Assembly (NCBI GenBank): GCA_964400545.1 | Contig: CAYNUG010000010.1 | Span: 1 to 31,326 of the forward strand | Length of the DNA: 31,326 nucleotides | Source: UBA647 sp964400545 | GTDB taxonomy: Bacteria > Acidobacteriota > Aminicenantia > UBA2199 | Direction of reading: 5' to 3' | Part shown: piece by piece, positions 1-8,555 of the stretch | Layout: the number at the start of each line of letters is the position of its first letter | Position numbering within the stretch: the stretch's first letter is position 1 | Notes under the pieces: generated by a model | Database searches by the model: none | Told to the model about the DNA's origin: nothing | What the model saw: the letters and a program-made list of their open reading frames with translations, nothing else | Program-made: the position numbers and the translations under genes

Positions 1-2
1 TT

Positions 3-305
3 CAAAAACAAATACCGAATAAAATCTATCCGGTTGCAAAAATGGGATTATGGAAAGAGGCTTATTACAGGTGGACAAGATCTCTCGAAGCCGGTAATAA
101 CTCCGCCGCTATCCATAACAACATTGCTATCTCACTTGAATTTCAGGATAAACTGAAGGAAGCGGAGGAGGAATACAAAAAAGCTTTGGCGTTGTCTCCG
201 GGAAGTGAATATATAAAAAGAAACCTCAGCAGAATGAAACATAGAATAAATCCGGACAAAAAAGGGACTCCCAGAAAAAACAATATTAAGTGGAGAAAAA
301 AATGA
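3..305 (+). CDS. TPR-containing protein, 3' end only
   Basis: The reading frame is open from base 3 to the TGA at 303-305, so the gene very probably starts outside the window; the ATG at 42 is an internal Met in a continuous frame. The visible part is tetratricopeptide-like: an A-x-Y-x-W-x-R-S-L-E-A-G-N helix pair, then HNNIAISLEF and an EAEEEYKKALALSPGS segment, which match the small/large/small residue pattern of a TPR helix-turn-helix. The tail after that is basic (many Lys and Arg). TPR repeats mediate protein-protein contacts, and the partner cannot be told from this fragment. Its stop overlaps the ATG of the next lipoprotein gene (ATGA), so the two are probably co-transcribed. Confidence 0.7.
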   Translation, partial: QKQIPNKIYPVAKMGLWKEAYYRWTRSLEAGNNSAAIHNNIAISLEFQDKLKEAEEEYKKALALSPGSEYIKRNLSRMKHRINPDKKGTPRKNNIKWRKK

Positions 306-907
306 GAAAGATCTTACTGATAATTTCTTTTATAGTTATAACAATTCTTATAGGGAACTGTAAAAATCAACCTGTAAATATTGTCAGAATCCCTGTAAAA
401 AGTACAAATGCAATAAATCTCATTAAGTATAAAAATATTCTTTACAAATCTGTAAAAACATTCAATTTCCCCTCAGAATATGATCCCGGGCCCAGCATTG
501 ATTATTTTTTTTTGAACGAACTGCCTAAGATAATGAAGAAACCGATCAGAAATCAAAACCGTGTCACCCAAAAACTCACTGAACTTAAAGATGGCAACCT
601 ACTTCTGATCGGGGGTGATCTCACTCTCAAAATTAAAGAAAGAAATGTGATCGATGTGAAAAAAGGGAGAAATAAAAGAAGGGTTTTTGTTAAAATAGAG
701 AACTGGGAAATAAAGTTCAACGTTTTCTTCAGGGACATGACATCCGGAAAGAATATTTTCAAAAAAACATTCAGAGAATCTTTGAATGGTGCTGACAAAA
801 AAAAGCCCGATTATAATTTTGAATTTCTCTTCAGAAAGATCACAGAAAAATTTGTAAATTTCTTCATGGGATTAGGAAGGCTGGAGACAAGATATCTGAT
901 GAAATAA
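302..907 (+). CDS. Putative lipoprotein of unknown function
   Basis: This is a 201-residue protein I do not recognise. I chose the ATG at 302 because GGAG at 292-295 sits 6 bases upstream and the start overlaps the preceding stop (ATGA); a GTG at 290 in the same frame is the alternative. The N-terminus is a lipoprotein-type signal: basic MRK, a hydrophobic Ile/Leu stretch, then L-I-G-N-C with Cys20 as the candidate lipidation site. Asn at -1 is atypical for enterobacterial lipoboxes but is tolerated in spirochaetes (established knowledge). The mature part is lysine-rich with an alternating beta-like segment around residues 95-150. It sits 12 bases before the outer-membrane metallopeptidase gene, so a shared role at the outer membrane is possible but is only inference. 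Confidence 0.75.
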   Translation: MRKILLIISFIVITILIGNCKNQPVNIVRIPVKSTNAINLIKYKNILYKSVKTFNFPSEYDPGPSIDYFFLNELPKIMKKPIRNQNRVTQKLTELKDGNLLLIGGDLTLKIKERNVIDVKKGRNKRRVFVKIENWEIKFNVFFRDMTSGKNIFKKTFRESLNGADKKKPDYNFEFLFRKITEKFVNFFMGLGRLETRYLMK

Positions 908-919
908 ACAGGGAAAAAC

Positions 920-3900
920 ATGGACAAAAAAACAAACAAACTAATTATATTTCTTGTAATATTTACATTACAGACAATAATATTTTCACAATATTTTGCA
1001 ACCTATTACGGCAAAAACAAAGTTATGAAAAATCATTTCAACTGGAAATATTTTGACACACAAAATTTTAGAGTCTATCACTATACAGATAATATAAAAC
1101 TACTTAAAAAAGTTGCTATTGCTGCGGAGAACGGGTATGACAAAATGTCAAAATATCTGAATGTGGAAGTTGAGAAAAGGATTCCGTTGATCTTTTACAA
1201 AACCCATGTTGATTTCGAACAGACAAATATATTTCCTGGATTCCTCCCGGCAGGCGTCCAGGCATTCGCAGAACCGATAAGCAATAGGATGGTACTTCAT
1301 GGAGATTCATCTCCGGAAGAATTGATGAGAACTCTGACTCATGAACTCGGTCATATATTTGAATATCAGGTAATGTTTAAAAAAAGTTCTAAAAGTCTGT
1401 TCCGCTTCCGATCTCCCCCCCTATGGGTAATGGAAGGATTCTCGGAATTTATAACCAGGGACTGGAATTCCTTCGGACTGCTGACAGTTAGAGATGCAGT
1501 ACTGAATGATATGATCCCGGTTCTGGGGAAGACAGGGCAATTGATCTCCAAAAACCGCTCGGGCAGAGCCCCTTATGATTTCGGACATATGATTTATGAA
1601 TTCATTGAAGAAAAATACGGAGCAAGAGGGGTCAGGAATCTATTGTTCTCATACCGTGGAAAAATTTATGGTTCTGCCGGAAATTTCTTCAGACAATTCG
1701 GAACAACCAGGAAAGAATTCAACTTTGAACTCAGAAAATATATGAAGAACAAATTTCGTAGCTTTGTTTCAAAAGAAGACCCGGAAGATTACAACTATAT
1801 CATCGGTCCCAACTTCCCATTTGCATATTCATTCTCACATCAAATATCTCCCGGAGGTGAAATTGCAGCAACTGTTACTGTAAATTATAAAAGCCGTAAG
1901 ATCGACATAATCCTTATCTCTATGAAAGACGGAAGGATCATTAAAAATATCACACCCGGTTTTACATCAAAACATGACGGGATTTCCGTAATGTTCAACC
2001 CGGAAGATGGCAGCTCGTTCACATGGGACAAGAAAGGTAATAAAATTGCTTTTTTTGCCAGAAAAGAATATAGGACATATTTGGTCATTGTTGATATCCT
2101 CAGCGATAAAATATCAAAAATGATAAAACTCAAAGGGATCATGGAACCTTCGTCTCCCAATTTCACAAATGATAGCAAAAATATTTATTTTTCAGGAGTA
2201 GAGGGTTCAAGATCTTATATATACAGGCATAATCTTTCCTCCGGAAAAACTGACAGGATCACAAAAGGATCCCTCTATATAAAAGCATTGGACATATCTC
2301 CCTCCGGAGACAAGATCGCATTTGCAGCAACTGATGGCAAATATTCTCACATCTATTTGGGCAGTATAGAAAACCCTGAGATGGCTTTGAAAATAACATC
2401 GGGAAATTCCAGTAATATTACTCCCTCATTCTCAGCAGACGGGAAACAGATCTATTTCAGTTCTGATGAAGCCGGCGCCTACAATCTCTACTCAACCAAC
2501 ATTGAGGAAAAGATAAATTACAGATATACCGATGTTCAAACCGCCATTTTCTTTCCAATGGAAATACCCGGGGCAAAGAACACACTTCTAATTTCTTCCT
2601 ATAACAAAGGTAATTTTGTTCTCCTGAAGAAAGATATATCAGAATTTTTGGAAAAAAGAGAAGTTCAATTCGAGACTCCAAAAGTTGTAAAAGGAAAAGA
2701 TGGAAAAAATAATATCCGGTTTTCAAAAGAGGTTATCAGAAAATATGGTAAAGAAAATATTAACGGCACTAAATTTTCCCTTGTTGATGGCACAATAAAA
2801 GCTAACAGAAGTTTCAATAAAGATATAGAGGAGGATCTCAACTTTAACCTTGCTAACAGAAAAAAATATAAACCTTTCAGATCACTGACCATACCATCAC
2901 TTCCACCATTAACAGCCGGATTCGGATCAGATGGTTCTGTCTTCGGATTCTCCTATCTCCAACTTGAAGATGTATTGAAAGATCACACTTTCTCACTTCT
3001 TATTTCATCATATTACGGTTACCGTTCATACAGCCTTACATATGTCAATCTAAGGAATAGACTTCAGTTCTTTTCCAGGCTATATTTGTATTCAGACTCT
3101 TATTTTCTTGGAAGTGGATACAATATCGCACCAGACAGCACTGCATATCTCGATAAGAGCAACTATGTTCTGGTCAGTCGCAGGATTGGTCTTGCCAGCG
3201 GGTTTTATCTCCCGTTCAATAGATCTTACAGAGCCGAATTCTCGCTTTCTCTTCAATATCAGAAAGAAATGGCTGATGAATTATTTTATGGCACAGAGCT
3301 CCCGTACAACCAATTTTTCGATGGATATGCATTTCCTTTGAAAGTTTCGCTTGTAGGAGAAACCACGCGATTCTCTAACTTCGGCCCTCTGATGGGGCAT
3401 ACATTCAAAGTATCTCTAAGTAAATATTTTAAGTTAGGAGATAGTTTTATTGATTCAAATGCAATTGATTTTGATCTCAGAAAATATTTCAGGCTTGCTC
3501 CGAATTCCCTTCTTGCAATCAGGATGACTGGTTTTACATCCGGAGGAAAATACCCGATTCTGTTTGCTACCGGCGGAAATAACACACTAAGAGCAGTACC
3601 TTTCAGATCTCTGGTAGGAACGAACGGATTTGCATTTACAACAGAATTAAGGTTCCCTCTGATAAATTATATGGCAACTCCGATAGGCTTTCTGGGTCCG
3701 ATAAGAGGCGTGCTGTTTTTTGACTTGGGAGGCGTATGGGATAATTCGATCAAGCCTTACAATGGACCTGATAAACAAATGAAAGAATACTATGATGAGT
3801 TAAGAAATTTTGATCTTTTCGGAGACAACCTCGTGCTTAAAGACGGATTGTCATCCTACGGATTCGGTCTTGAGGTAAATCTATGGGGTTATCCTCTCCA

Positions 3901-3979
3901 TTTTGAATGGATTTATAAAACCAACCTCAAAGAGTCTAAATTTTACGGATTAAAATTCTGGATTGGATTTGATTTCTAA
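920..3979 (+). CDS. Peptidase MA-like / TolB-type propeller / outer-membrane barrel fusion
   Basis: The 1019-residue product has a signal peptide (residues 1-23, ending about I-F-S-Q). A zinc metallopeptidase domain of the peptidase MA-like type follows: HELGH at 141-145 supplies two His ligands and the catalytic Glu, and the WVMEGFSEF segment at 169-177 supplies the likely third Glu ligand. Residues of about 290-560 hold repeated WD40/TolB-like beta-propeller blades (for example ISPGGEIAATV, ISPSGDKIAFAATDG and SFSADGKQIYFSSDEAG). From about 660 on the sequence is rich in alternating aromatic beta strands and ends in FWIGFDF with a terminal Phe, as in Omp85/D15-like barrels. I infer an outer-membrane protein with a periplasmic protease-like domain and propeller. 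An AGGG lies 8 bases upstream of the ATG. Substrate and partners are unknown. Confidence 0.85.
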   Translation: MDKKTNKLIIFLVIFTLQTIIFSQYFATYYGKNKVMKNHFNWKYFDTQNFRVYHYTDNIKLLKKVAIAAENGYDKMSKYLNVEVEKRIPLIFYKTHVDFEQTNIFPGFLPAGVQAFAEPISNRMVLHGDSSPEELMRTLTHELGHIFEYQVMFKKSSKSLFRFRSPPLWVMEGFSEFITRDWNSFGLLTVRDAVLNDMIPVLGKTGQLISKNRSGRAPYDFGHMIYEFIEEKYGARGVRNLLFSYRGKIYGSAGNFFRQFGTTRKEFNFELRKYMKNKFRSFVSKEDPEDYNYIIGPNFPFAYSFSHQISPGGEIAATVTVNYKSRKIDIILISMKDGRIIKNITPGFTSKHDGISVMFNPEDGSSFTWDKKGNKIAFFARKEYRTYLVIVDILSDKISKMIKLKGIMEPSSPNFTNDSKNIYFSGVEGSRSYIYRHNLSSGKTDRITKGSLYIKALDISPSGDKIAFAATDGKYSHIYLGSIENPEMALKITSGNSSNITPSFSADGKQIYFSSDEAGAYNLYSTNIEEKINYRYTDVQTAIFFPMEIPGAKNTLLISSYNKGNFVLLKKDISEFLEKREVQFETPKVVKGKDGKNNIRFSKEVIRKYGKENINGTKFSLVDGTIKANRSFNKDIEEDLNFNLANRKKYKPFRSLTIPSLPPLTAGFGSDGSVFGFSYLQLEDVLKDHTFSLLISSYYGYRSYSLTYVNLRNRLQFFSRLYLYSDSYFLGSGYNIAPDSTAYLDKSNYVLVSRRIGLASGFYLPFNRSYRAEFSLSLQYQKEMADELFYGTELPYNQFFDGYAFPLKVSLVGETTRFSNFGPLMGHTFKVSLSKYFKLGDSFIDSNAIDFDLRKYFRLAPNSLLAIRMTGFTSGGKYPILFATGGNNTLRAVPFRSLVGTNGFAFTTELRFPLINYMATPIGFLGPIRGVLFFDLGGVWDNSIKPYNGPDKQMKEYYDELRNFDLFGDNLVLKDGLSSYGFGLEVNLWGYPLHFEWIYKTNLKESKFYGLKFWIGFDF

Positions 3980-4012
3980 CTAAGAGCAACAACTCTTCTT
4001 TGATCCGCTCTA

Positions 4013-4040
4013 TTTACTATTTTTCCAAATAAGATATAAT
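4013..4040 (+). promoter_or_regulatory. Candidate sigma70-type promoter for pilT
   Basis: A perfect -10 box TATAAT lies at 4035-4040 with TTTACT at 4013-4018 as the -35 (4 of 6 matches) and a 16-base spacer. It lies in the 84-base gap before pilT and would leave a short leader containing AGGAG at 4053-4057. Box matching was by eye only. Confidence 0.55.
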
Positions 4041-4063
4041 AACTACTGGTTCAGGAGATTAAT

Positions 4064-5254
4064 ATGAATATTGATGATCTGTTAAAAATTGCAGTTGAAC
4101 GTAATGCATCTGATCTCCATTTGAAGGTGGGTAACCACCCGATACTCAGGATCAACGGAAAATTACATCCTATGGTCGAACTGAAGAGATTGATGCAGGA
4201 GGACACTATTGCAATGTCCTTCTCAATAATGAATCCCGAACAAAAAGAAAAATTCAAGACCCAGCATGAACTCGACATGGCATATTCAGTTCCGGGTCTG
4301 GGAAGATTCAGATGCAATGTTTTTCAACAGCGTGGGGCTGTGGGAATAGTGTTGAGAATTATTCCTACTCAGGTTAAATCTATTTCAGATCTTAATCTTC
4401 CTCTAATACTGGAAAAAATTGCTGATGAGAGAAGGGGAATGGTTCTTGTGACCGGAACAACAGGGAGTGGAAAATCAACAAGTCTTGCAGCAATGATCGA
4501 TCATATTAACATTCACCGGATAGAACACATCATCACAATTGAAGATCCTATAGAATATCTTCATCGGGACAAGAAAAGTATTGTCAATCAAAGAGAGGTT
4601 GGCCACGATACCAACAATTTTTCGTCTGCATTGAGAAGTGCTCTCAGGGAAGATCCAGACGTTATTCTAGTAGGTGAAATGAGGGATATGGAAACAATAG
4701 AGACAGCGTTGCTTGCCGCTGAAACCGGGCATATGTTATTATCAACTCTTCATACTCTTGATGCTACTGAAACAATAAACAGAATAATATCTATCTTTCC
4801 ACCACATCATCAGAAACAGATCAGAATACAACTTGCATCTGTATTAAAAGCGATCATCTCAATGAGATTGATCCCGATGGTGGAGGAAAACGGCAGAGTT
4901 CCTGCTGTTGAAATACTGATAAATACTCCCTACATTCAAGATTGTATTGTGAATCCGGAAAAAACCAAACTGATCGGAGAAGCCATCGAGCAGGGCATCT
5001 CACAATACGGCATGCAGACATTCGATCAGTCGTTATTCTTCCTCTATGGACGGAAAATGATCACTTATGAAGAAGCACTCAAATGGGCATCAAATCCCGA
5101 TGAGTTCAAACTGAGAAAATCAGGAATACAATCTACAAAAGAAATGTCACTTGAAGAGATGGAGCAGAGGATATCTGATATCTCATCGGATGGAGGAAGT
5201 AACCCTGAAAAGGACTTTAACGACCACAATCTTCTGGATATTGATGGTATATGA
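4064..5254 (+). CDS. pilT: Type IV pilus retraction ATPase PilT
   Basis: A 396-residue hexameric motor ATPase of the secretion superfamily, which powers pilus retraction (twitching) at the cytoplasmic face of the inner membrane. Visible motifs in order: the N-terminal A-S-D-L-H-L signature at 15-20, Walker A GTTGSGKST at 131-139, Asp box ITIEDPIEYLHR at 157-168, Walker B ILVGEMRD at 201-208, and His box LSTLHT at 226-231. Full length is slightly longer than the usual 345-375 residues because of an acidic, low-complexity C-terminal tail after about residue 350. AGGAG at 4053-4057 supports the start. No other pilus gene is visible in the window. Its TGA overlaps the alaS ATG, so it leads an operon of otherwise housekeeping genes. 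Confidence 0.95.
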   Translation: MNIDDLLKIAVERNASDLHLKVGNHPILRINGKLHPMVELKRLMQEDTIAMSFSIMNPEQKEKFKTQHELDMAYSVPGLGRFRCNVFQQRGAVGIVLRIIPTQVKSISDLNLPLILEKIADERRGMVLVTGTTGSGKSTSLAAMIDHINIHRIEHIITIEDPIEYLHRDKKSIVNQREVGHDTNNFSSALRSALREDPDVILVGEMRDMETIETALLAAETGHMLLSTLHTLDATETINRIISIFPPHHQKQIRIQLASVLKAIISMRLIPMVEENGRVPAVEILINTPYIQDCIVNPEKTKLIGEAIEQGISQYGMQTFDQSLFFLYGRKMITYEEALKWASNPDEFKLRKSGIQSTKEMSLEEMEQRISDISSDGGSNPEKDFNDHNLLDIDGI

Positions 5255-7857
5255 ACAGCACTGAGATAAGAGAGATCTTTTACACGTTTTTTGAGAACAA
5301 AGGACACTACAGAGTAATGTCGGCTCCTCTTGTGCCTGCAAAAGATCCAACGATCCTTTTTACCAATGCAGGGATGAATCAGTTCAAGGATGTTTTCCTG
5401 GGTAATGCTACAAGAAATTATTCGAAAGCGGTCTCAATTCAAAAATGTATGAGAGTATCGGGGAAGCATAATGATTTTGATGAAGTAGGAAGAACTGAAT
5501 ATCACCATACTTTTTTTGAGATGCTGGGGAATTTTTCTTTCGGGGACTATTTCAAAGAAAAAGCAATAGAATATGCATGGGAATTACTCACGGACAAATT
5601 CGGGTTTTCCCCTGAAGATTTGACAATCTCTGTTTTTCTTGACGACGATGAAGCTTATAGGATCTGGGAAGAAAAGATAGGTGTCCCCCGCAATAAAATT
5701 GCCAGGCTTGGTGAGAAAGATAATTTTTGGCAGATGGGGAATACAGGACCATGCGGACCGTGTTCGGAGATCCACTTTGACAGAGGGAAGAAATTCGGTC
5801 CTGATAAATTTTCCGGAGATAACAAAAGATTTGTTGAAGTGTGGAACCTTGTATTTATGCAGTATTTGAGAGATGAGAATGGAGCTCTAAGTCCCCTGCC
5901 ATCTCCTTCTATTGATACGGGGATGGGGATGGAAAGATTGACAACACTTCTATCCGGAAAATCAAGCAACTATGATACAGATCTGTTTCTTCCGATAATT
6001 GATTTTACAGCAGAACTTGCAGGTGTGAATACTGATGATAGTAGTGTGAAAGTCGGACTTAATGTCATTGCTGATCATGTGAGAGCACTGTCTTTTTTGA
6101 TCTCAGACGGGGTACTGCCTTCCAATGAAGGAAGGGGATATATCCTTCGAAGACTTCTGCGAAGAGCCTCAAAACATGGACGCACTATAGGATTCACAGA
6201 AAGTTTTCTTTACAAGATTTCTCCAGTAGTCGTAAATTTAATGGAACAGGCATACCCGGAATTGGGACTCAACAAAGAATTCATCTCCGAGGTCATCAGA
6301 TCAGAGGAAGAAAGATTTGAGAAAACCCTCCTTTCCGGTCTGAAAAGATTCGAAGAGCTCATTCACAATACAATCGAAAATGGACAGAAAATAATTCCGG
6401 GAAAAGAAGTATTTAAATTATCGGACACTTATGGATTCCCCGTGGATTTTTCGATAGATCTTGCAAATGAAAAAAATATTAAAGTTGATTTAGAAGGATT
6501 CAGAAAAGAACTCTCTTTTCAGCAAGAAAAATCAAGAAAAGGTAACACAAACAGAAACCCGGGTAATCTTCCTGAAAATATGGCTAAGATTTCCTCTCTT
6601 TTCACCGGATATAATAATCTCGAAGAAGAGTCCTTGATAACCGGGCTTTTCAAAAACGATAATACAGAAACAGATGCAATTTTTGAAGGAGAAAGTGGAG
6701 TAATATTCCTTGATAAAACACCGTTTTATGGAAAAGCAGGAGGACAATCTGGAGATATTGGAACCGGAAAGAGCAAAGAATCTTTATTCTCAATCACAAA
6801 TACAGAAAAGAATCCGTCAGGAGGGCATCTCCATTTTATAAAGATATTAAAAGGGAAATTGAAAAATGGAGATACCGTCCGGGTAAAAGTTGACGAGCAG
6901 AACAGAGAAGATATCGCTGTTCATCATACGTCCACTCATCTTCTTCACTCTGCTCTCAGAGAAATCCTCGGAACTCATGTAAAGCAATCAGGATCTTATG
7001 TGGGAGCGGATAAGCTCAGATTTGACTTCACCCATTTTAAACCGGTAGATAAAGAACAAATGAACGATATCGTGGAACTTATCAATAAAAAGGTCAGAGA
7101 AAACCTGGAAGTTACAACGATCGAGACTACATATGAGGATGCAATAAAAAAAGGGGCAATTGCGATCTTTGACGAAAAATATTCCGATAGGGTAAGAATG
7201 CTTTCAATTGGAGAATTCTCACGTGAATTATGCGGAGGAACTCACATTAAACGTACCGGAAATATAGGTTTCTTAAAAATAATATCAGAATCGTCCATTT
7301 CCTCCGGAATAAGGCGGATCGAGGCAGTTGCCGGTCAAGCTGGTTTTGCATATCTTAATTCTCTGTTTAATAACATTGATGAAATGGAATCAAGGTTTAA
7401 ACAAAAAATAGAAGGACTTATTAAACACTTTAGTGAACTTGAAGAAAAAAACCGCAAACTTGAGAAAGAAGTTGACAAGTTGAGTAGTAATGAAAATACT
7501 AAAATTGATGAGATAATAGAAAATAAAATAAGTGTCAACGGAATATCAATTGTAATTCACCATTTTGGCAATATGAACAAAAAAGCTCTCAGCACCATTG
7601 CTGATGAAATAAACAAAAAATACGGTTGTGTCGGAATTGTATCTTCCAATGAAAACGGGAAATCCGGCATAGTTATCTCTGTCCCTCTGAACTTGACAAA
7701 AAAAGTTAATGCTAGTACTCTGATAAAGCAGATTGCCTTTGCAATTAAGGGTAACGGCGGCGGTCGTTCAGATTTTGCCCAGGCCGGTGGGGAAGAAATA
7801 GTAGATCCCTCCGGGTTCAGGCAAGTTGTAATAAAAATGATCGAGGATTTGAAATGA
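5251..7857 (+). CDS. alaS: Alanyl-tRNA synthetase
   Basis: The 868-residue class II aminoacyl-tRNA synthetase charges tRNA-Ala. The length matches the family (about 870-880). The N-terminal catalytic core shows VPAKDPTILFTNAGMNQFKDVFLG and the class II motif region ending in DTGMGMERL. The editing domain has the zinc-binding HHTSTH at 558-563 (H559, H563) paired with CGGTH at 661-665 (C661, H665), so mischarged Ser/Gly-tRNA editing should be intact. A coiled-coil segment at about 725-755 leads into the C-terminal C-Ala domain ending in GGGRSDFAQAGG. The start ATG overlaps the pilT stop (ATGA), indicating translational coupling, and its own stop overlaps the start of the next gene. Confidence 0.98.
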   Translation: MNSTEIREIFYTFFENKGHYRVMSAPLVPAKDPTILFTNAGMNQFKDVFLGNATRNYSKAVSIQKCMRVSGKHNDFDEVGRTEYHHTFFEMLGNFSFGDYFKEKAIEYAWELLTDKFGFSPEDLTISVFLDDDEAYRIWEEKIGVPRNKIARLGEKDNFWQMGNTGPCGPCSEIHFDRGKKFGPDKFSGDNKRFVEVWNLVFMQYLRDENGALSPLPSPSIDTGMGMERLTTLLSGKSSNYDTDLFLPIIDFTAELAGVNTDDSSVKVGLNVIADHVRALSFLISDGVLPSNEGRGYILRRLLRRASKHGRTIGFTESFLYKISPVVVNLMEQAYPELGLNKEFISEVIRSEEERFEKTLLSGLKRFEELIHNTIENGQKIIPGKEVFKLSDTYGFPVDFSIDLANEKNIKVDLEGFRKELSFQQEKSRKGNTNRNPGNLPENMAKISSLFTGYNNLEEESLITGLFKNDNTETDAIFEGESGVIFLDKTPFYGKAGGQSGDIGTGKSKESLFSITNTEKNPSGGHLHFIKILKGKLKNGDTVRVKVDEQNREDIAVHHTSTHLLHSALREILGTHVKQSGSYVGADKLRFDFTHFKPVDKEQMNDIVELINKKVRENLEVTTIETTYEDAIKKGAIAIFDEKYSDRVRMLSIGEFSRELCGGTHIKRTGNIGFLKIISESSISSGIRRIEAVAGQAGFAYLNSLFNNIDEMESRFKQKIEGLIKHFSELEEKNRKLEKEVDKLSSNENTKIDEIIENKISVNGISIVIHHFGNMNKKALSTIADEINKKYGCVGIVSSNENGKSGIVISVPLNLTKKVNASTLIKQIAFAIKGNGGGRSDFAQAGGEEIVDPSGFRQVVIKMIEDLK

Positions 7858-8546
7858 AATTGATTGTGCTACTAAATATTCTTTTATTCCTGTTATTCTC
7901 TTTCCATTTATCTGGAGAACTTATTGTAAGACAAGGATCTGATGGTCGAATTATCGTCACAAATAGTCCCGGTTTTTCAAATATCCGTTCGACATCAAAT
8001 GCAGTAAGTTTTACTGTATCCTCATATTCTTCCAATAAGGTCCCTGCTCAATATAGTAGCAAGATCTCGAAACTATCAAAAAAATATAAATTACGGGAAG
8101 ATCTTATTCTGGCGGTGGCCCGGGTAGAATCCGGATTTAACCCCTTCGCTAAATCAAAAAAAGGTGCCATAGGCATAATGCAACTTATGAAAGATACTGC
8201 AAAAAAATATGGAGTTTCGAACAGATATGATGCAGATCAAAATCTGGAAGCCGGCATCAAGCACCTAAAATATCTGTATGAAAAATATAACAAAAATATT
8301 TCTATAGTTCTGGCTGCTTATAATGCGGGAGAGAATGCAGTAAAAAAATATAACGGTGTCCCTCCATACAAAGAAACAAGGAATTATATAAGAAAAGTAA
8401 AGAGAGTCATGGGACTTCCATATTCCGAAACCTATTCTTCAAACGGAAAAACAACTATTTTCAAATATGAGACCAAGGACGGTAGAATTGTCCTTTCTGA
8501 TTCACCTCCTATTGAAGCAAGCCGAAAAACAATGATATTCAACTGA
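7854..8546 (+). CDS. Secreted lytic transglycosylase (SLT domain)
   Basis: A 230-residue protein with an N-terminal signal peptide (residues 1-21, LNILLFLLFSFHLSG) and a central goose-lysozyme-like SLT domain: AVARVESGFNP with catalytic Glu92, then GAIGIMQLM, then LAAYNAGENAV and the P-x-x-x-E-T-x-x-Y tail motif. It should cleave the MurNAc-GlcNAc bond in periplasmic peptidoglycan, giving 1,6-anhydroMurNAc ends. Unusually, the domain is bracketed by two copies of a DGRI-[IV]-[VL]-[TS]-[ND]-SP motif, at residues 30-39 and 209-218. The ATG overlaps the alaS stop (ATGA), with GAGG about 9 bases upstream. It belongs to the same run as pilT-alaS. Confidence 0.92.
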   Translation: MKLIVLLNILLFLLFSFHLSGELIVRQGSDGRIIVTNSPGFSNIRSTSNAVSFTVSSYSSNKVPAQYSSKISKLSKKYKLREDLILAVARVESGFNPFAKSKKGAIGIMQLMKDTAKKYGVSNRYDADQNLEAGIKHLKYLYEKYNKNISIVLAAYNAGENAVKKYNGVPPYKETRNYIRKVKRVMGLPYSETYSSNGKTTIFKYETKDGRIVLSDSPPIEASRKTMIFN

Positions 8547-8555
8547 AAATAATTA

